DNA of 39,714 nt, taken from contig VGPW01000007.1 in NCBI GenBank assembly GCA_016882545.1, forward strand, positions 1-39,714, given 5' to 3'. The position numbers and the translations under genes are program-made. Shown here in pieces: positions 16,275 to 24,164 of this stretch. Under the pieces are notes generated by a model. The model made no database searches, had not been told where the DNA came from, and saw nothing but the letters and a program-made list of their open reading frames with translations. Positions within the stretch are counted from its first letter, which is position 1; every line of letters starts with the position of its first letter. This stretch comes from Cyanobacteria bacterium M_surface_10_m2_179. GTDB lineage: Bacteria; Cyanobacteriota; Cyanobacteriia; PCC-6307; Cyanobiaceae.

Positions 16275-17347
16275 CGCAAAGCCTGCGGGTCGCGGTGGTG
16301 CGTGAAGCCCCAGTAGGGCTCCAGCAGCTCGCGCAGGCGGCCTGTTGGCTCTGACGCTGAGTCGGCCTGCTGCAACAGCTGCTGCAGTGCTGTGCTCAAC
16401 CGCTCGCGCTCCTGCCATTCCGCCGCTTCGCGAGCTGCCTGCTCGGCAGTGAGTGCTGAGAGGTCTTGCTGTGCCTGCTGATGGAGCCAGTGGATGGATT
16501 TGTCCAGGGCCACGGCGTAGCCCAGGTGGGTGCCGAAGGCGTTGCTGGCCAGCCCGTCGCTGAGCTCCAGCAGCGTTCGCAGGCTGTCGAGAAACCAGGG
16601 GTTGGAGCGGTGGCCGTTGCAGGCCACGATCCAGGAGGGGGGCAGGGGCAGAGCAGGCGGATCCTGCCAATGGCGCAGCCAGATCACGCTGCGATAGCCC
16701 TGGCGCTGGCTCAGGGCCTCGACGGCCGCGATGCAGGCCTGGTCATCGCTGTGCCGCTGCACTCGGTCCCAGCTGTGAGCCAGCACCACCAGCAGCGTTT
16801 TGCCCAGCTGCTGCCGGCGTTCCGCCAGCTCAGCGTCCTCCAGCAGCGGCCTGGCATAGAGGATCCAGGGCCCGATCGCTTGGGCCGCGCAGCCATAGCG
16901 CTCCTGCAGCCAGCGGGCCCGGAGGGGCCCCATGCACAGGTAGCCGCCACGGGCCCAGGGGCGCGGTGTTTCGAACTGCGCCTCCTCAGACACCTTCAAG
17001 CCGTGCTCCAGCAGGAAGGGCAGCGGTCTGCCCACCAGGGGCAGTTCCGCATGGCGTTTGAGCTGGATGTCGTGGCCGTAATGGTGGGAGGAGCCTTCCC
17101 GTTCGCGCTGGCTCGGGTTGAAAAAGGCCGGTAGGCCAGCGGTGCTCCGGAACTGGCCGCCGCTCCACACATCGGCCACAACCTCGGGGTGCAGCGGCGC
17201 CTGTCGCCAGGCCTGCTGCACCAGGCCCCGATAGGCAGCGAGCCCCTGCCACTCGCTGGGTTCGGTCCGCTCCCCGAGGAGCTGTCGCCGCCAGCTGCGT
17301 TGGTGCCAGCCCAGCTCCCGCCTCAGCCGGCGCCACCGCTCAAGCAT
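16247..17347 (-). CDS. Unidentified protein overlapping kdsA; possible glycan transferase
   Basis: I do not recognise this 366-aa protein with confidence. It is soluble, without signal peptide or membrane helix. The N-terminus is Arg/Trp-rich ([20 protein letters not shown]); the middle has Rossmann-like strands ([37 protein letters not shown]). A later segment, [20 protein letters not shown], resembles the donor-site loop of GT-B capsule enzymes, where a conserved Ser/Asn and G-T/S-H-x-G occur. That comparison is inference. The gene starts with ATG 17347 inside the 3' end of kdsA (8-base overlap), so the two are almost certainly co-translated, which suggests a Kdo-related or surface-glycan role. 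Its 3' end overlaps the convergent sulfotransferase by 28 bases. Confidence 0.7.
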   Translation of the reverse strand: MLERWRRLRRELGWHQRSWRRQLLGERTEPSEWQGLAAYRGLVQQAWRQAPLHPEVVADVWSGGQFRSTAGLPAFFNPSQREREGSSHHYGHDIQLKRHAELPLVGRPLPFLLEHGLKVSEEAQFETPRPWARGGYLCMGPLRARWLQERYGCAAQAIGPWILYARPLLEDAELAERRQQLGKTLLVVLAHSWDRVQRHSDDQACIAAVEALSQRQGYRSVIWLRHWQDPPALPLPPSWIVACNGHRSNPWFLDSLRTLLELSDGLASNAFGTHLGYAVALDKSIHWLHQQAQQDLSALTAEQAAREAAEWQERERLSTALQQLLQQADSASEPTGRLRELLEPYWGFTHHRDPQALRHLLSQPLA

Positions 17348-18149
17348 GGCTGGGGGCGAGGCTGCTGCCGACGGCGCCGCGGATGTCCAGTAGCTGCCGC
17401 AGCAACGGCTCCAGTCGGTGCAGCGGCACCATGTTCGGCCCGTCGCTCAGGGCCTGATCCGGATCGGGGTGCACCTCCATGAACAGGCCGTCCACCCCCA
17501 CGGCCACGGCGGCCCTGGCCAGGGGTGCCACGAACTCCCGCTGCCCGCCTGTGCTCGTGCCCTTGCCGCCGGGCTGTTGCACCGAATGGGTGGCATCAAA
17601 GATCACCGGGCAGCCCAGTTCTTGAAGCTGCGGCAGCCCTCGGTAATCCACCACTAGCGTGTTGTAACCGAAGCTGCTGCCCCGCTCGGTGAGCCACAGG
17701 TTCTCCACGCCGGCCTCCCGCAGCTTCTTCACCACTTGCGCCATGTCCCACGGGGCGAGGAACTGGCCCTTCTTCACGTTGATCACTTTGTCGGTGCCGC
17801 GCGTGGCCTCTGCGGCCGCGAGCAACAGATCGGTCTGGCGGCAGAGAAAGGCCGGGATCTGCAGCACATCCACCACCTCGGCCACCGGCGCGGCCTGCTG
17901 GCTTTCGTGAATGTCGGTGAGCACCGGCAGCCCCAGCTGTTGCTTCACCTCCGCCAGCACCGCCAGGCCCTCCTCCACGCCGGGGCCGCGGAACGATCCA
18001 CCCGAGCTGCGGTTGGCCTTGTCGTAGCTGGCCTTGAACACGTAGTGAATGCCGAGGCGATCGGTGATCGCCTTCACCTCCTCCGCCACCTGCAGCGCCA
18101 GATCGCGGCTCTCGATCACACAGGGGCCGGCGATCAGGGTGAGGGGCAT
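17340..18149 (-). CDS. kdsA: 3-deoxy-8-phosphooctulonate (Kdo-8-P) synthase
   Basis: The 269-aa enzyme condenses arabinose-5-phosphate with phosphoenolpyruvate to Kdo-8-phosphate. Family landmarks are [39 protein letters not shown], the KKGQF loop and [12 protein letters not shown]. Cys10 in AGPC, together with the His of DATH, the Glu of MEVH and the Asp of SDGPN, forms the set used by the metal-dependent class; the metal-independent E. coli enzyme has Asn in place of that Cys. The ATG at 18149 starts directly at the first beta strand. It is divergent from the HIT gene (65 bases) and its 3' end overlaps the unidentified gene by 8 bases. Confidence 0.95.
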   Translation of the reverse strand: MPLTLIAGPCVIESRDLALQVAEEVKAITDRLGIHYVFKASYDKANRSSGGSFRGPGVEEGLAVLAEVKQQLGLPVLTDIHESQQAAPVAEVVDVLQIPAFLCRQTDLLLAAAEATRGTDKVINVKKGQFLAPWDMAQVVKKLREAGVENLWLTERGSSFGYNTLVVDYRGLPQLQELGCPVIFDATHSVQQPGGKGTSTGGQREFVAPLARAAVAVGVDGLFMEVHPDPDQALSDGPNMVPLHRLEPLLRQLLDIRGAVGSSLAPSHA

Positions 18150-18214
18150 GGGGTGGGGCCTTACGACGGGTCAATCCTGTCCCATCAGACTGCCGGGAGT
18201 CGGAATGGGGTTGT
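18150..18214. promoter_or_regulatory. Divergent spacer between kdsA and the HIT gene
   Basis: These 65 bases separate the divergent starts of kdsA and the HIT-kdsB unit, so they must carry promoter elements for both halves of the Kdo locus. No clear -10/-35 boxes or operator are visible by eye; the call rests on gene orientation. Confidence 0.35.
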
Positions 18215-18676
18215 GTGCAGTCTTGCGGCGTTTGCCACCACCACAGCGACCCCGAGCAGCGGCGTTTGTATGAAATCGGTCGCGACGCTCGCTGGCTGCT
18301 GCGTCATCACCCCGATCCGGCGCCCCTGCCCGGTTGGCTGTTGCTGGATGCATTGCGCCATCTGGGCGGCCCGCTTGAGTTCACGGCTCAGGAAGCCGCG
18401 GAGTGGGGGCGGGTTGTGCAACATGGTTCGCAGCTGGTGCAGCAGCTCAGCGGCTGCGAGCGTGTGTATGCCATCGCCTTTGGCGAGGGTGCGCGTCATC
18501 TGCATCTGCACCTAATTCCGCGCTTTGCCGCTGATCCCGACACCGAGGCTTGGCGGGTGGCGGATCTCTATCGGGCCGTGGCCCAGGGCCGAGCCGCGGC
18601 CGCCGATCCTGCGGCTGTGGCAGCTCTGGTGGAGCGGGGGCGGCCGTTGTGGAGCCACTTACGCTCCCAGTCATGA
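18215..18676 (+). CDS. HIT-family nucleotide hydrolase/transferase
   Basis: The 153-aa protein carries the histidine-triad active site RHLHLHLIPR, with His95, His97 and His99. HIT enzymes hydrolyse or transfer nucleoside phosphates such as ApnA or AMP conjugates. The N-terminal CGVCHHH is a Cys-x-x-Cys, often a zinc site in this family. The GTG at 18215 is the best start, giving MQSCGVC as in related HIT proteins that begin with a C-x-x-C segment. It is the first gene of a plus-strand unit; its stop overlaps the next start by 4 bases (ATGA). A link to CMP-Kdo formation is suggested only by position. Confidence 0.82.
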   Translation: MQSCGVCHHHSDPEQRRLYEIGRDARWLLRHHPDPAPLPGWLLLDALRHLGGPLEFTAQEAAEWGRVVQHGSQLVQQLSGCERVYAIAFGEGARHLHLHLIPRFAADPDTEAWRVADLYRAVAQGRAAAADPAAVAALVERGRPLWSHLRSQS

Positions 18677-19371
18677 CCCAGCCCATCCCGATCTTCATCG
18701 GCTACGACCCGCGTGAACGGGCCGCCACGAATGTGCTGATCGACAGCCTGTATCAGCACACCAGTGTTCCGCTGGCGATCACGCCGTTGGTGACGCCGCA
18801 GCTGGAGGGCCAGGGGCTCTACCGCCGCGAACGGGATCCGAAGCAGAGCACGGCTTTCTCGTTCACCCGCTTTCTGGTGCCCCATCTGATGGGCTACCAG
18901 GGCTGGGCCATCTTTATGGACTGCGACATGCTCGCCCGCGGTGATATCGCCGCATTGTGGGCTCAGCGGGATGAGCAGTTCGCTGTGCAGTGCGTGCAGC
19001 ACGAGCATGAGCCCGGCGAAACGGTGAAGTTCCTGGGTGAGGTGCAGAGCGCTTATCCCAAGAAAAACTGGAGTTCGCTGATGCTGCTGAACTGCAGCCG
19101 CTGCACGGCCCTCAGCGTGGATTACGTGAACAGCGCCACGGGCCTGGAGCTGCATCGCTTCCATTGGCTGGCGGGTGATCACGAGATCGGTGCCCTGCCG
19201 GAGGGTTGGAACCATCTGGTGGCGGTGCAGGATCCCGCCAAGGCCGAAGGTGCGCCGCTGTTGCACTGGACCCTTGGGGGCCCTTGGTTTCGTGAGCAGC
19301 GCACTATGGGCGAGGGGCTGGCGGCCGAGTGGTTTGCCGCCCGCGATGACGCCTTCCGCCTGTGGGACTGA
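18673..19371 (+). CDS. GT-A type glycosyltransferase (GT8-like), coupled to kdsB
   Basis: The 232-aa product begins MTQPIPIFIGYDPRERAATN. It contains AIFMDCDMLARGDIAAL, with the metal-binding Asp83-Cys-Asp85, and later NWSSLMLLNCSRC and LHWTLGGPWF, a layout typical of GT8-like transferases that keep both substrate ends in one domain. The donor is unknown. The ATG at 18673 overlaps the HIT stop, and its own stop TGA shares one base with the kdsB ATG. The very tight coupling to kdsB makes a role in building or using Kdo glycan plausible by inference. No membrane segment or signal peptide is seen. Confidence 0.75.
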   Translation: MTQPIPIFIGYDPRERAATNVLIDSLYQHTSVPLAITPLVTPQLEGQGLYRRERDPKQSTAFSFTRFLVPHLMGYQGWAIFMDCDMLARGDIAALWAQRDEQFAVQCVQHEHEPGETVKFLGEVQSAYPKKNWSSLMLLNCSRCTALSVDYVNSATGLELHRFHWLAGDHEIGALPEGWNHLVAVQDPAKAEGAPLLHWTLGGPWFREQRTMGEGLAAEWFAARDDAFRLWD

Positions 19372-20144
19372 TGCAGAGCGTTGTTGCTGTTCCGGCTCGA
19401 TTGGAGTCGAGCCGCTTGCCGGGCAAGGTGTTGGCAGATATCGGTGGCAAGCCGATGCTGCAGCGGGTGTTGGAGCGTTGTGCCGAGGCCACAACTCCGG
19501 CGGCGGTCGTGCTCTGCACCGACAGCCAGGACCTGGTGGATCGAGCCGCGGCCTGGGGGTTTGCCGCACTGATCACCAGCGCCAACTGCGCCTCCGGCAG
19601 TGAGCGGATCGCCTCGGTGGTGGACCAGTTGGTGGCAAGGGCGGGCGGCTCCAGCGCCGACACCCTGATCATCAATGTGCAGGGCGATCAGCCCTTCATC
19701 GATCCGCAGGTGATCGAGGCGATGGCCGGTGAATTCGCCGAGCGTTGCCCCACCCCCGAGGTGCTCACCCCCGTGTATCGGATGAGCCCCGACAAGGTCC
19801 ACAACCCCAACGTGGTGAAAACCCTGCTGGCTGCCGATGGCCGGGCCCTCTACTTCTCCCGTTCGGCGGTGCCGCATGTGCGCGGGGTGGAGCCGGAGCA
19901 CTGGCATGCCCACACCACCTATTGGGGGCATGTGGGCATCTATGGCTACCGCGCTGATGTGCTGCAGCGCTGGCAGCAGCTGCCCCATTCACCCCTCGAG
20001 CAGATCGAGAAGCTCGAGCAGCTGCGGTTGATCGAGGCGGGTATTCAGATCGGCACCTTCCCGGTGGAGGGTGAATCGTTATCGGTGGACACAGCCGAGC
20101 AGCTCGACGAGGCTCGCGCCATTGCTGCCGGACTGGCGGCCTGA
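19371..20144 (+). CDS. kdsB: CMP-Kdo synthetase (3-deoxy-manno-octulosonate cytidylyltransferase)
   Basis: The 257-aa enzyme activates Kdo with CTP to CMP-Kdo, the donor used by Kdo transferases. The nucleotide-binding N-terminus reads VVAVPARLESSRLPGKVL, and the conserved VQGDQPFIDPQVIEAM, YFSRSAVPHVR and the HVGIYGYR-type segment are present. Length matches the family. The ATG at 19371 shares one base with the upstream TGA; a start at 19362 would add three residues and cut deeper into the upstream gene. It converges on kdsC with only 6 bases between stops, which leaves no room for a separate terminator. Confidence 0.95.
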   Translation: MQSVVAVPARLESSRLPGKVLADIGGKPMLQRVLERCAEATTPAAVVLCTDSQDLVDRAAAWGFAALITSANCASGSERIASVVDQLVARAGGSSADTLIINVQGDQPFIDPQVIEAMAGEFAERCPTPEVLTPVYRMSPDKVHNPNVVKTLLAADGRALYFSRSAVPHVRGVEPEHWHAHTTYWGHVGIYGYRADVLQRWQQLPHSPLEQIEKLEQLRLIEAGIQIGTFPVEGESLSVDTAEQLDEARAIAAGLAA

Positions 20145-20150
20145 GGACCG

Positions 20151-20723
20151 TTAGTCGTTGCGGTCGCGCCAGCCTTCGCGGCTCAGCTGCTGCCAGTGCC
20201 CGTGCACCCGCAGCAGCCGCTCCGCCAGCTCTCGCACCGCCCCGTGACCGCCGGGTCGAAGCAGCACGGCATCGGCCCGGCGTCGCAGGGGCAGTGCCGC
20301 ATCGGCGGTGGCCACCAGCAGCCCCACCGCACCCTGCAGCGCCAGGTCGTTCACGTCGTCACCCACGAAGGCGATCTGTTCCGGCGTCACGTCGAGCTGC
20401 TCCCGCAGGCTTGCCAGGGCGAGCGGTTTGTCCTTGGCGCCCACCAGGCAGTGGCGGATGCCCAGCTGCTGGGCGCGCACCTCGGTGGCGCCGCCGCGTC
20501 CGCCGCTGAGAAAGGCCACCTCCAGGCCGGCGTGCTGCAGCAGGCGGATGCCCAGCCCATCGCGCACATCGAAGCGTTTGATCAGCTCACCCGCCGGGCC
20601 ATGCCAAAGCCCGCCATCGGTGAGCACGCCATCCACATCCAGCACCACCACCTGGATGGGCCGCAAACGCCGGCGTTGCCACCACCACATCCAGCGCCAC
20701 CAGAGCCTGCGCAGCCGCTGCAT
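20151..20723 (-). CDS. kdsC: Kdo-8-phosphate phosphatase (HAD family)
   Basis: The 190-aa product is a C0-type HAD phosphatase that removes phosphate from Kdo-8-P. The nucleophile motif is VVLDVDGVLTDGGL with Asp29 and Asp31; motif III Lys is in VGAKDKP and motif IV is FVGDDVNDLAL. The first 20 residues are extraordinary for this family, rich in Trp and Arg (LWWRWMWWWQRRRLR). The ATG at 20723 shares one base with the kdsD stop (TGATG), which supports it; starting at the internal ATG 20690 would still include most tryptophans. It follows kdsD in the same transcript and converges on kdsB. Confidence 0.9.
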   Translation of the reverse strand: MQRLRRLWWRWMWWWQRRRLRPIQVVVLDVDGVLTDGGLWHGPAGELIKRFDVRDGLGIRLLQHAGLEVAFLSGGRGGATEVRAQQLGIRHCLVGAKDKPLALASLREQLDVTPEQIAFVGDDVNDLALQGAVGLLVATADAALPLRRRADAVLLRPGGHGAVRELAERLLRVHGHWQQLSREGWRDRND

Positions 20724-21709
20724 CACGCCAAACCCGCCTGCACCAGATCGTGCAGACGCAGCAGGCCCTGCATCTGGTGGGCGTCGTTCACCACCGGCAG
20801 CACGCCGATCGCCTTGCGGCGATTGCGCTCCATGCAGGCGATCGCGTCGATGGCCAGGGTGGTGGCGGTCACGGTGATCGGGTCGGCTGTCATCAGATCC
20901 GCGGCGGTGAGCGTGCTCCATTCCGCCGGGCCATGGCTTTGCAGCGCCCGGCGCAGGTCGCCATCGGTGATCAGGCCTTGGATGCGGCTGGGGTCGCCGG
21001 GGCTGGCGATCCAGCAGGCGCCCACGCCATCGGCGGTGAGGTGGGCGATCACCTCGGGTAGGGGTGCCGCCGCCGCGAGCGGCTCCAGCCGTGACGCCGG
21101 CACCATCAGATCCGCGGCGGTGAGGGTGAGCTGTTTGCCCAGCGAACCGGCCGGGTGGTTGAGGGCGAAGTCTTCCGGCGACACACCGCGCCGCTCCATC
21201 CACACCGCCGCCAGCGCATCACCGATGGCCATCGCCACCGCCGTGCTGGCGGTGGGGGCCAGGTTGAGCGGGCACACCTCCCGGTCCACCGAGCCATCCA
21301 GCACCACATCACAACCGCGGGCCAGGCTGGAGTTCACCCGACCCACCAGGGCGATGCGAGCGGTGCCGCGGCGTTTGAGGTGGGGGAGGATCTCCAGCAG
21401 CTCCTGGGTTTCGCCGCTGTTGGAGAGCAGCAGCGTGAGGTCATCCGCCGCGATCACCCCCAGGTCGCCATGCAGGGCATCGAGGGGGTTGAGGTAGATC
21501 GCCATCACGCCGATCGAGGAGAACGTGGCGGCGATCTTGCGCGCCACGATGCCGCTCTTGCCCACGCCCGTGATCACGAGCTTGGCCCGGTTGTCGGCGC
21601 AACGATCGAGCAGGGCTAGGGCCTCCTCCACCTGCTTGGGTGCCAGGCGCTCCGCTGTGGCTGCAATAGCGGCGGCCTCTTCCTGCAGGCAACGGGTGAG
21701 GGCGGACAC
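20723..21709 (-). CDS. kdsD: Arabinose-5-phosphate isomerase (KdsD/KpsF)
   Basis: The 328-aa enzyme interconverts ribulose-5-P and arabinose-5-P, the first committed step towards Kdo. Residues 30-170 form a SIS domain with ITGVGKSGIVARKIAATFSS and LLLSNSGETQELLEIL. Residues 200-328 contain two CBS modules, beginning LTAADLMVPA and LTAADLMTADP and ending GLLRLHDLVQAGLA. SIS plus paired CBS is the standard KdsD/KpsF layout. The ATG at 21709 starts the helical N-terminus expected for the family. The stop shares one base with the kdsC start, so isomerase and phosphatase are translationally coupled. The upstream gap to galE is 45 bases on the same strand, so galE-encoding transcripts may start elsewhere. 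Confidence 0.95.
   Translation of the reverse strand: MSALTRCLQEEAAAIAATAERLAPKQVEEALALLDRCADNRAKLVITGVGKSGIVARKIAATFSSIGVMAIYLNPLDALHGDLGVIAADDLTLLLSNSGETQELLEILPHLKRRGTARIALVGRVNSSLARGCDVVLDGSVDREVCPLNLAPTASTAVAMAIGDALAAVWMERRGVSPEDFALNHPAGSLGKQLTLTAADLMVPASRLEPLAAAAPLPEVIAHLTADGVGACWIASPGDPSRIQGLITDGDLRRALQSHGPAEWSTLTAADLMTADPITVTATTLAIDAIACMERNRRKAIGVLPVVNDAHQMQGLLRLHDLVQAGLA
20891..20911. repeat. 21-nt exact direct repeat in kdsD, copy 1 (copy 2 at 21104-21124)
   Basis: The same 21 bases occur at 20891-20911 and 21104-21124, 213 bases apart. Each copy encodes the peptide LTAADLM at the start of one CBS module. The protein-level similarity of CBS repeats explains part of it, but identity at all synonymous positions suggests recent duplication or gene conversion between the two modules. 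Confidence 0.8.
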
Positions 21710-21754
21710 GCAGCTGCGGTGTGGGGTTGCGCTGATTCTCCCCCAGCTCCGGCG

Positions 21755-22810
21755 CTAGCCCGCTGGCGGAGCGCTGGCGTAGCCCTCCGGGTTGGCCTGC
21801 TGCCAGGCCCAGCCGTCGCGGCAGATCTCCGGCAGGCCGCGGCGGGTGCGCCAGCCCAGGCGTGCGCTGGCCTGCGTGGGATCGGCCACCGTGGTGGCGG
21901 CATCGCCGGGGCGGCGCTCCACCAGGGCGTAGGGCACGCGGCGGCCGCTGGCGCTCTCCAGCGCCCGCACCACCTCCAGCACCGAGTGGCCCTGGCCGCT
22001 GCCCAGATTGAGCGTGAGCAGTTGGGGCGGTTCGCCCAGCAGGGTGGTGAGGGCGGCGGCATGGCCCTCCGCCAGATCCATCACGTGGATGTAGTCGCGC
22101 ACGCCGGTGCCATCAGATGTGGGCCAGTCGCTGCCGAATACCTGCAGCTGCTGGCGCCGTCCCACGGCCACCTGGGTGATGAAGGGGAACAGGTTGTTGG
22201 GGATGCCGTTGGGGTCTTCGCCGATGCGCCCGCTCGGGTGGGCGCCCACCGGGTTGAAGTAGCGCAGGCTGGCGATGCGCCATCCGGGCTCGCTGGCCGC
22301 CAGATCCGCCAGCAACCGCTCCACCGCCGCCTTGCTGTGGCCGTAGGGATTGATCGGTTGCACCGGCGCTGTTTCGGGGATCGGCACCTGGTCGGGGTAG
22401 CCATAGAGCGTGGCGCTGCTGCTGAACACCAGCGTGCGGCAGCCGGCTACCTGCATCGCCGCCAGCAGCTGGCGCGATCCGGCCACATTCACATCCCAGT
22501 AGCGCAGCGGGTGTTGCACCGATTCGCCCACCGCCTTCAGGCCGGCGAAGTGGATCACAGCATCGATCGAGGCTGCTGTGAAGGCTTGCTGCAGGTCAGC
22601 TGGTTGGCGGATGTCGCCTTGGATCACCCGCAGGCGTTGTTGCTGGGTTGCGGGCGGCAGCTCAGCTAGGGAGGCTACGCGGCGCAGCGCTTCGGGGGAG
22701 CTGTTGCTGAAGTTGTCGAGCACCACCAGGTTGTGGCCCGCTTCCAGCAGCACCAGGCAGGTGTGGCTGCCGATGAAGCCAGCCCCACCGGTGATCAATA
22801 GTGTGGCCAC
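21755..22810 (-). CDS. galE: UDP-glucose 4-epimerase
   Basis: The 351-aa extended short-chain dehydrogenase interconverts UDP-glucose and UDP-galactose. The NAD-binding loop is TGGAGFIGSH (Gly8-Gly14). The catalytic triad is visible as SSSATLYG and PYGHSKAAVE (Tyr-x3-Lys). HFAGLKAVGES and NPVGAHPSGRIGEDPNGIPNNL are GalE-specific and separate it from the decarboxylase and 4-epimerase encoded at 25560 and 26530. The start is ATG 22810, divergent from hisS with 67 bases between. It probably provides UDP-Gal for the surface glycan. The last codons and stop contain two copies of CGCTGGCG three bases apart, a minor oddity. Confidence 0.95.
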   Translation of the reverse strand: MATLLITGGAGFIGSHTCLVLLEAGHNLVVLDNFSNSSPEALRRVASLAELPPATQQQRLRVIQGDIRQPADLQQAFTAASIDAVIHFAGLKAVGESVQHPLRYWDVNVAGSRQLLAAMQVAGCRTLVFSSSATLYGYPDQVPIPETAPVQPINPYGHSKAAVERLLADLAASEPGWRIASLRYFNPVGAHPSGRIGEDPNGIPNNLFPFITQVAVGRRQQLQVFGSDWPTSDGTGVRDYIHVMDLAEGHAAALTTLLGEPPQLLTLNLGSGQGHSVLEVVRALESASGRRVPYALVERRPGDAATTVADPTQASARLGWRTRRGLPEICRDGWAWQQANPEGYASAPPAG

Positions 22811-22877
22811 AGCCCGTGAGCAGGGCCAACAACCCTACGGTTGATCCACGCCGATCCCGCAGACTGACCCCAGCCAG

Positions 22878-24131
22878 GTGTGGTTTGTGGAGAAGCTGCA
22901 GAGTCTGCGCGGGATGGTGGATCTGCTGCCGCAGCAGATGGGGGTGTGGCAGCAGCTGGAAGCCACGGCGCGCTGCCATTTCCAGCGGGCCGCTGTGGCT
23001 GAGATCCGCACACCCATCCTCGAAGCCACGGAGCTGTTTGCGCGGGGAATTGGCGAAGCCACCGATGTGGTGGGCAAGGAGATGTACACGTTTCTGGATC
23101 GCGGCGAGCGCAGCTGCACCCTGCGGCCGGAAGGCACCGCATCGGTGGTGCGGGCTGCCATCCAGCACGGCTTGCTGAACCAGGGTCCCCAGCGGCTCTG
23201 GTATGGCGGGCCGATGTTCCGGTATGAGCGCCCTCAGGCCGGCCGGCAGAGGCAGTTCCATCAGATCGGCCTGGAATTTCTGGGCTTCGCCGATGCCCGT
23301 AGCGATGTGGAAGCCATCGCCATTGCCTGGGATCTGCTGGCGGATCTGGGGGTGCAGGAGCTGGCCCTTGAGCTCAACAGCCTCGGCAGCGCCGACGACC
23401 GGGCCCTCTACCGCCAGCAGCTGGTGGCCTGGCTCGAGCAGCGGCGGGACCAGCTCGACCCGGATTCCCAGGACCGCCTGGCCCGCAACCCCCTGCGCAT
23501 CCTCGACAGCAAGAACCCCACCACCCAAGCCCTGCTGCAGGACGCTCCCACCCTGGCGGCGGCCCTGGCCCCCGAGAGCCGCGAACGGTTTGAACGGGTG
23601 CAAGAGGGGCTCACGGCTTTGGAGATCCCCTTCCAGCTCAACCCCCGGCTGGTGCGCGGACTCGATTACTACAGCCACACCGCCTTTGAAATCACCTCCA
23701 GCCAGCTGGGAGCCCAGGCCACCGTGTGTGGCGGCGGCCGCTACAACAGCCTGGTGGAACAGCTGGGTGGTGCCCCCACGCCGGCAATCGGCTGGGCGCT
23801 GGGGGTGGAACGCCTGGTGATGCTGCTGGCGCAGGTGGGTGAGAGCCAGGCGACGGCGCCAGACATTTATGTGGTGAGCCGCGGCGGCCTGGCGGAGGGT
23901 CAGGCGCTGGTGTTAGCGCGTCAGCTGCGCCGCAGCGGTCGGGCGGTGGAGCTCGATCTGAGCGGTTCGGCCTTCGGCAAGCAGCTGAAGCGGGCTGATC
24001 GCAGCGGTGCGCGCTGGGCTGTGGTGATCGGTGAGGACGAAGCGCTGCTGGGCCAGGTGATCGTGAAGAACCTCCAGGAGCAAACCGAACAGCCGATGGC
24101 CGCGGCTGAGCTGCTAAGCCAGTTCGCTTAG
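22878..24131 (+). CDS. hisS: Histidyl-tRNA synthetase
   Basis: The 417-aa class II synthetase charges tRNA-His. Motif 2 is [18 protein letters not shown], the histidine-specific loop is [13 protein letters not shown], and the following [14 protein letters not shown] and [10 protein letters not shown] (motif 3) are intact. An anticodon-binding domain occupies the last 90 residues. The frame begins with GTG at 22878, but a second GTG at 22887 has AGG about eight bases upstream and would give a product starting [15 protein letters not shown], closer to the family; the true start may be there. It is flanked by surface-sugar genes on both sides. Confidence 0.94.
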   Translation: MWFVEKLQSLRGMVDLLPQQMGVWQQLEATARCHFQRAAVAEIRTPILEATELFARGIGEATDVVGKEMYTFLDRGERSCTLRPEGTASVVRAAIQHGLLNQGPQRLWYGGPMFRYERPQAGRQRQFHQIGLEFLGFADARSDVEAIAIAWDLLADLGVQELALELNSLGSADDRALYRQQLVAWLEQRRDQLDPDSQDRLARNPLRILDSKNPTTQALLQDAPTLAAALAPESRERFERVQEGLTALEIPFQLNPRLVRGLDYYSHTAFEITSSQLGAQATVCGGGRYNSLVEQLGGAPTPAIGWALGVERLVMLLAQVGESQATAPDIYVVSRGGLAEGQALVLARQLRRSGRAVELDLSGSAFGKQLKRADRSGARWAVVIGEDEALLGQVIVKNLQEQTEQPMAAAELLSQFA

Positions 24132-24164
24132 GTTGCGAGGGCTGATGCGACTGCAGCGTTTCTG

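Noticed and set aside
20151-21203. kdsC read as a 350-aa fusion protein
   Set aside because: The N-terminal 160 residues come from the wrong frame of kdsD; kdsC has its own ATG at 20723 sharing one base with the kdsD stop.
22662-23678. Long minus-strand open frame within hisS
   Set aside because: HisS motifs on the plus strand are complete, and the antisense translation shows no recognisable domain.
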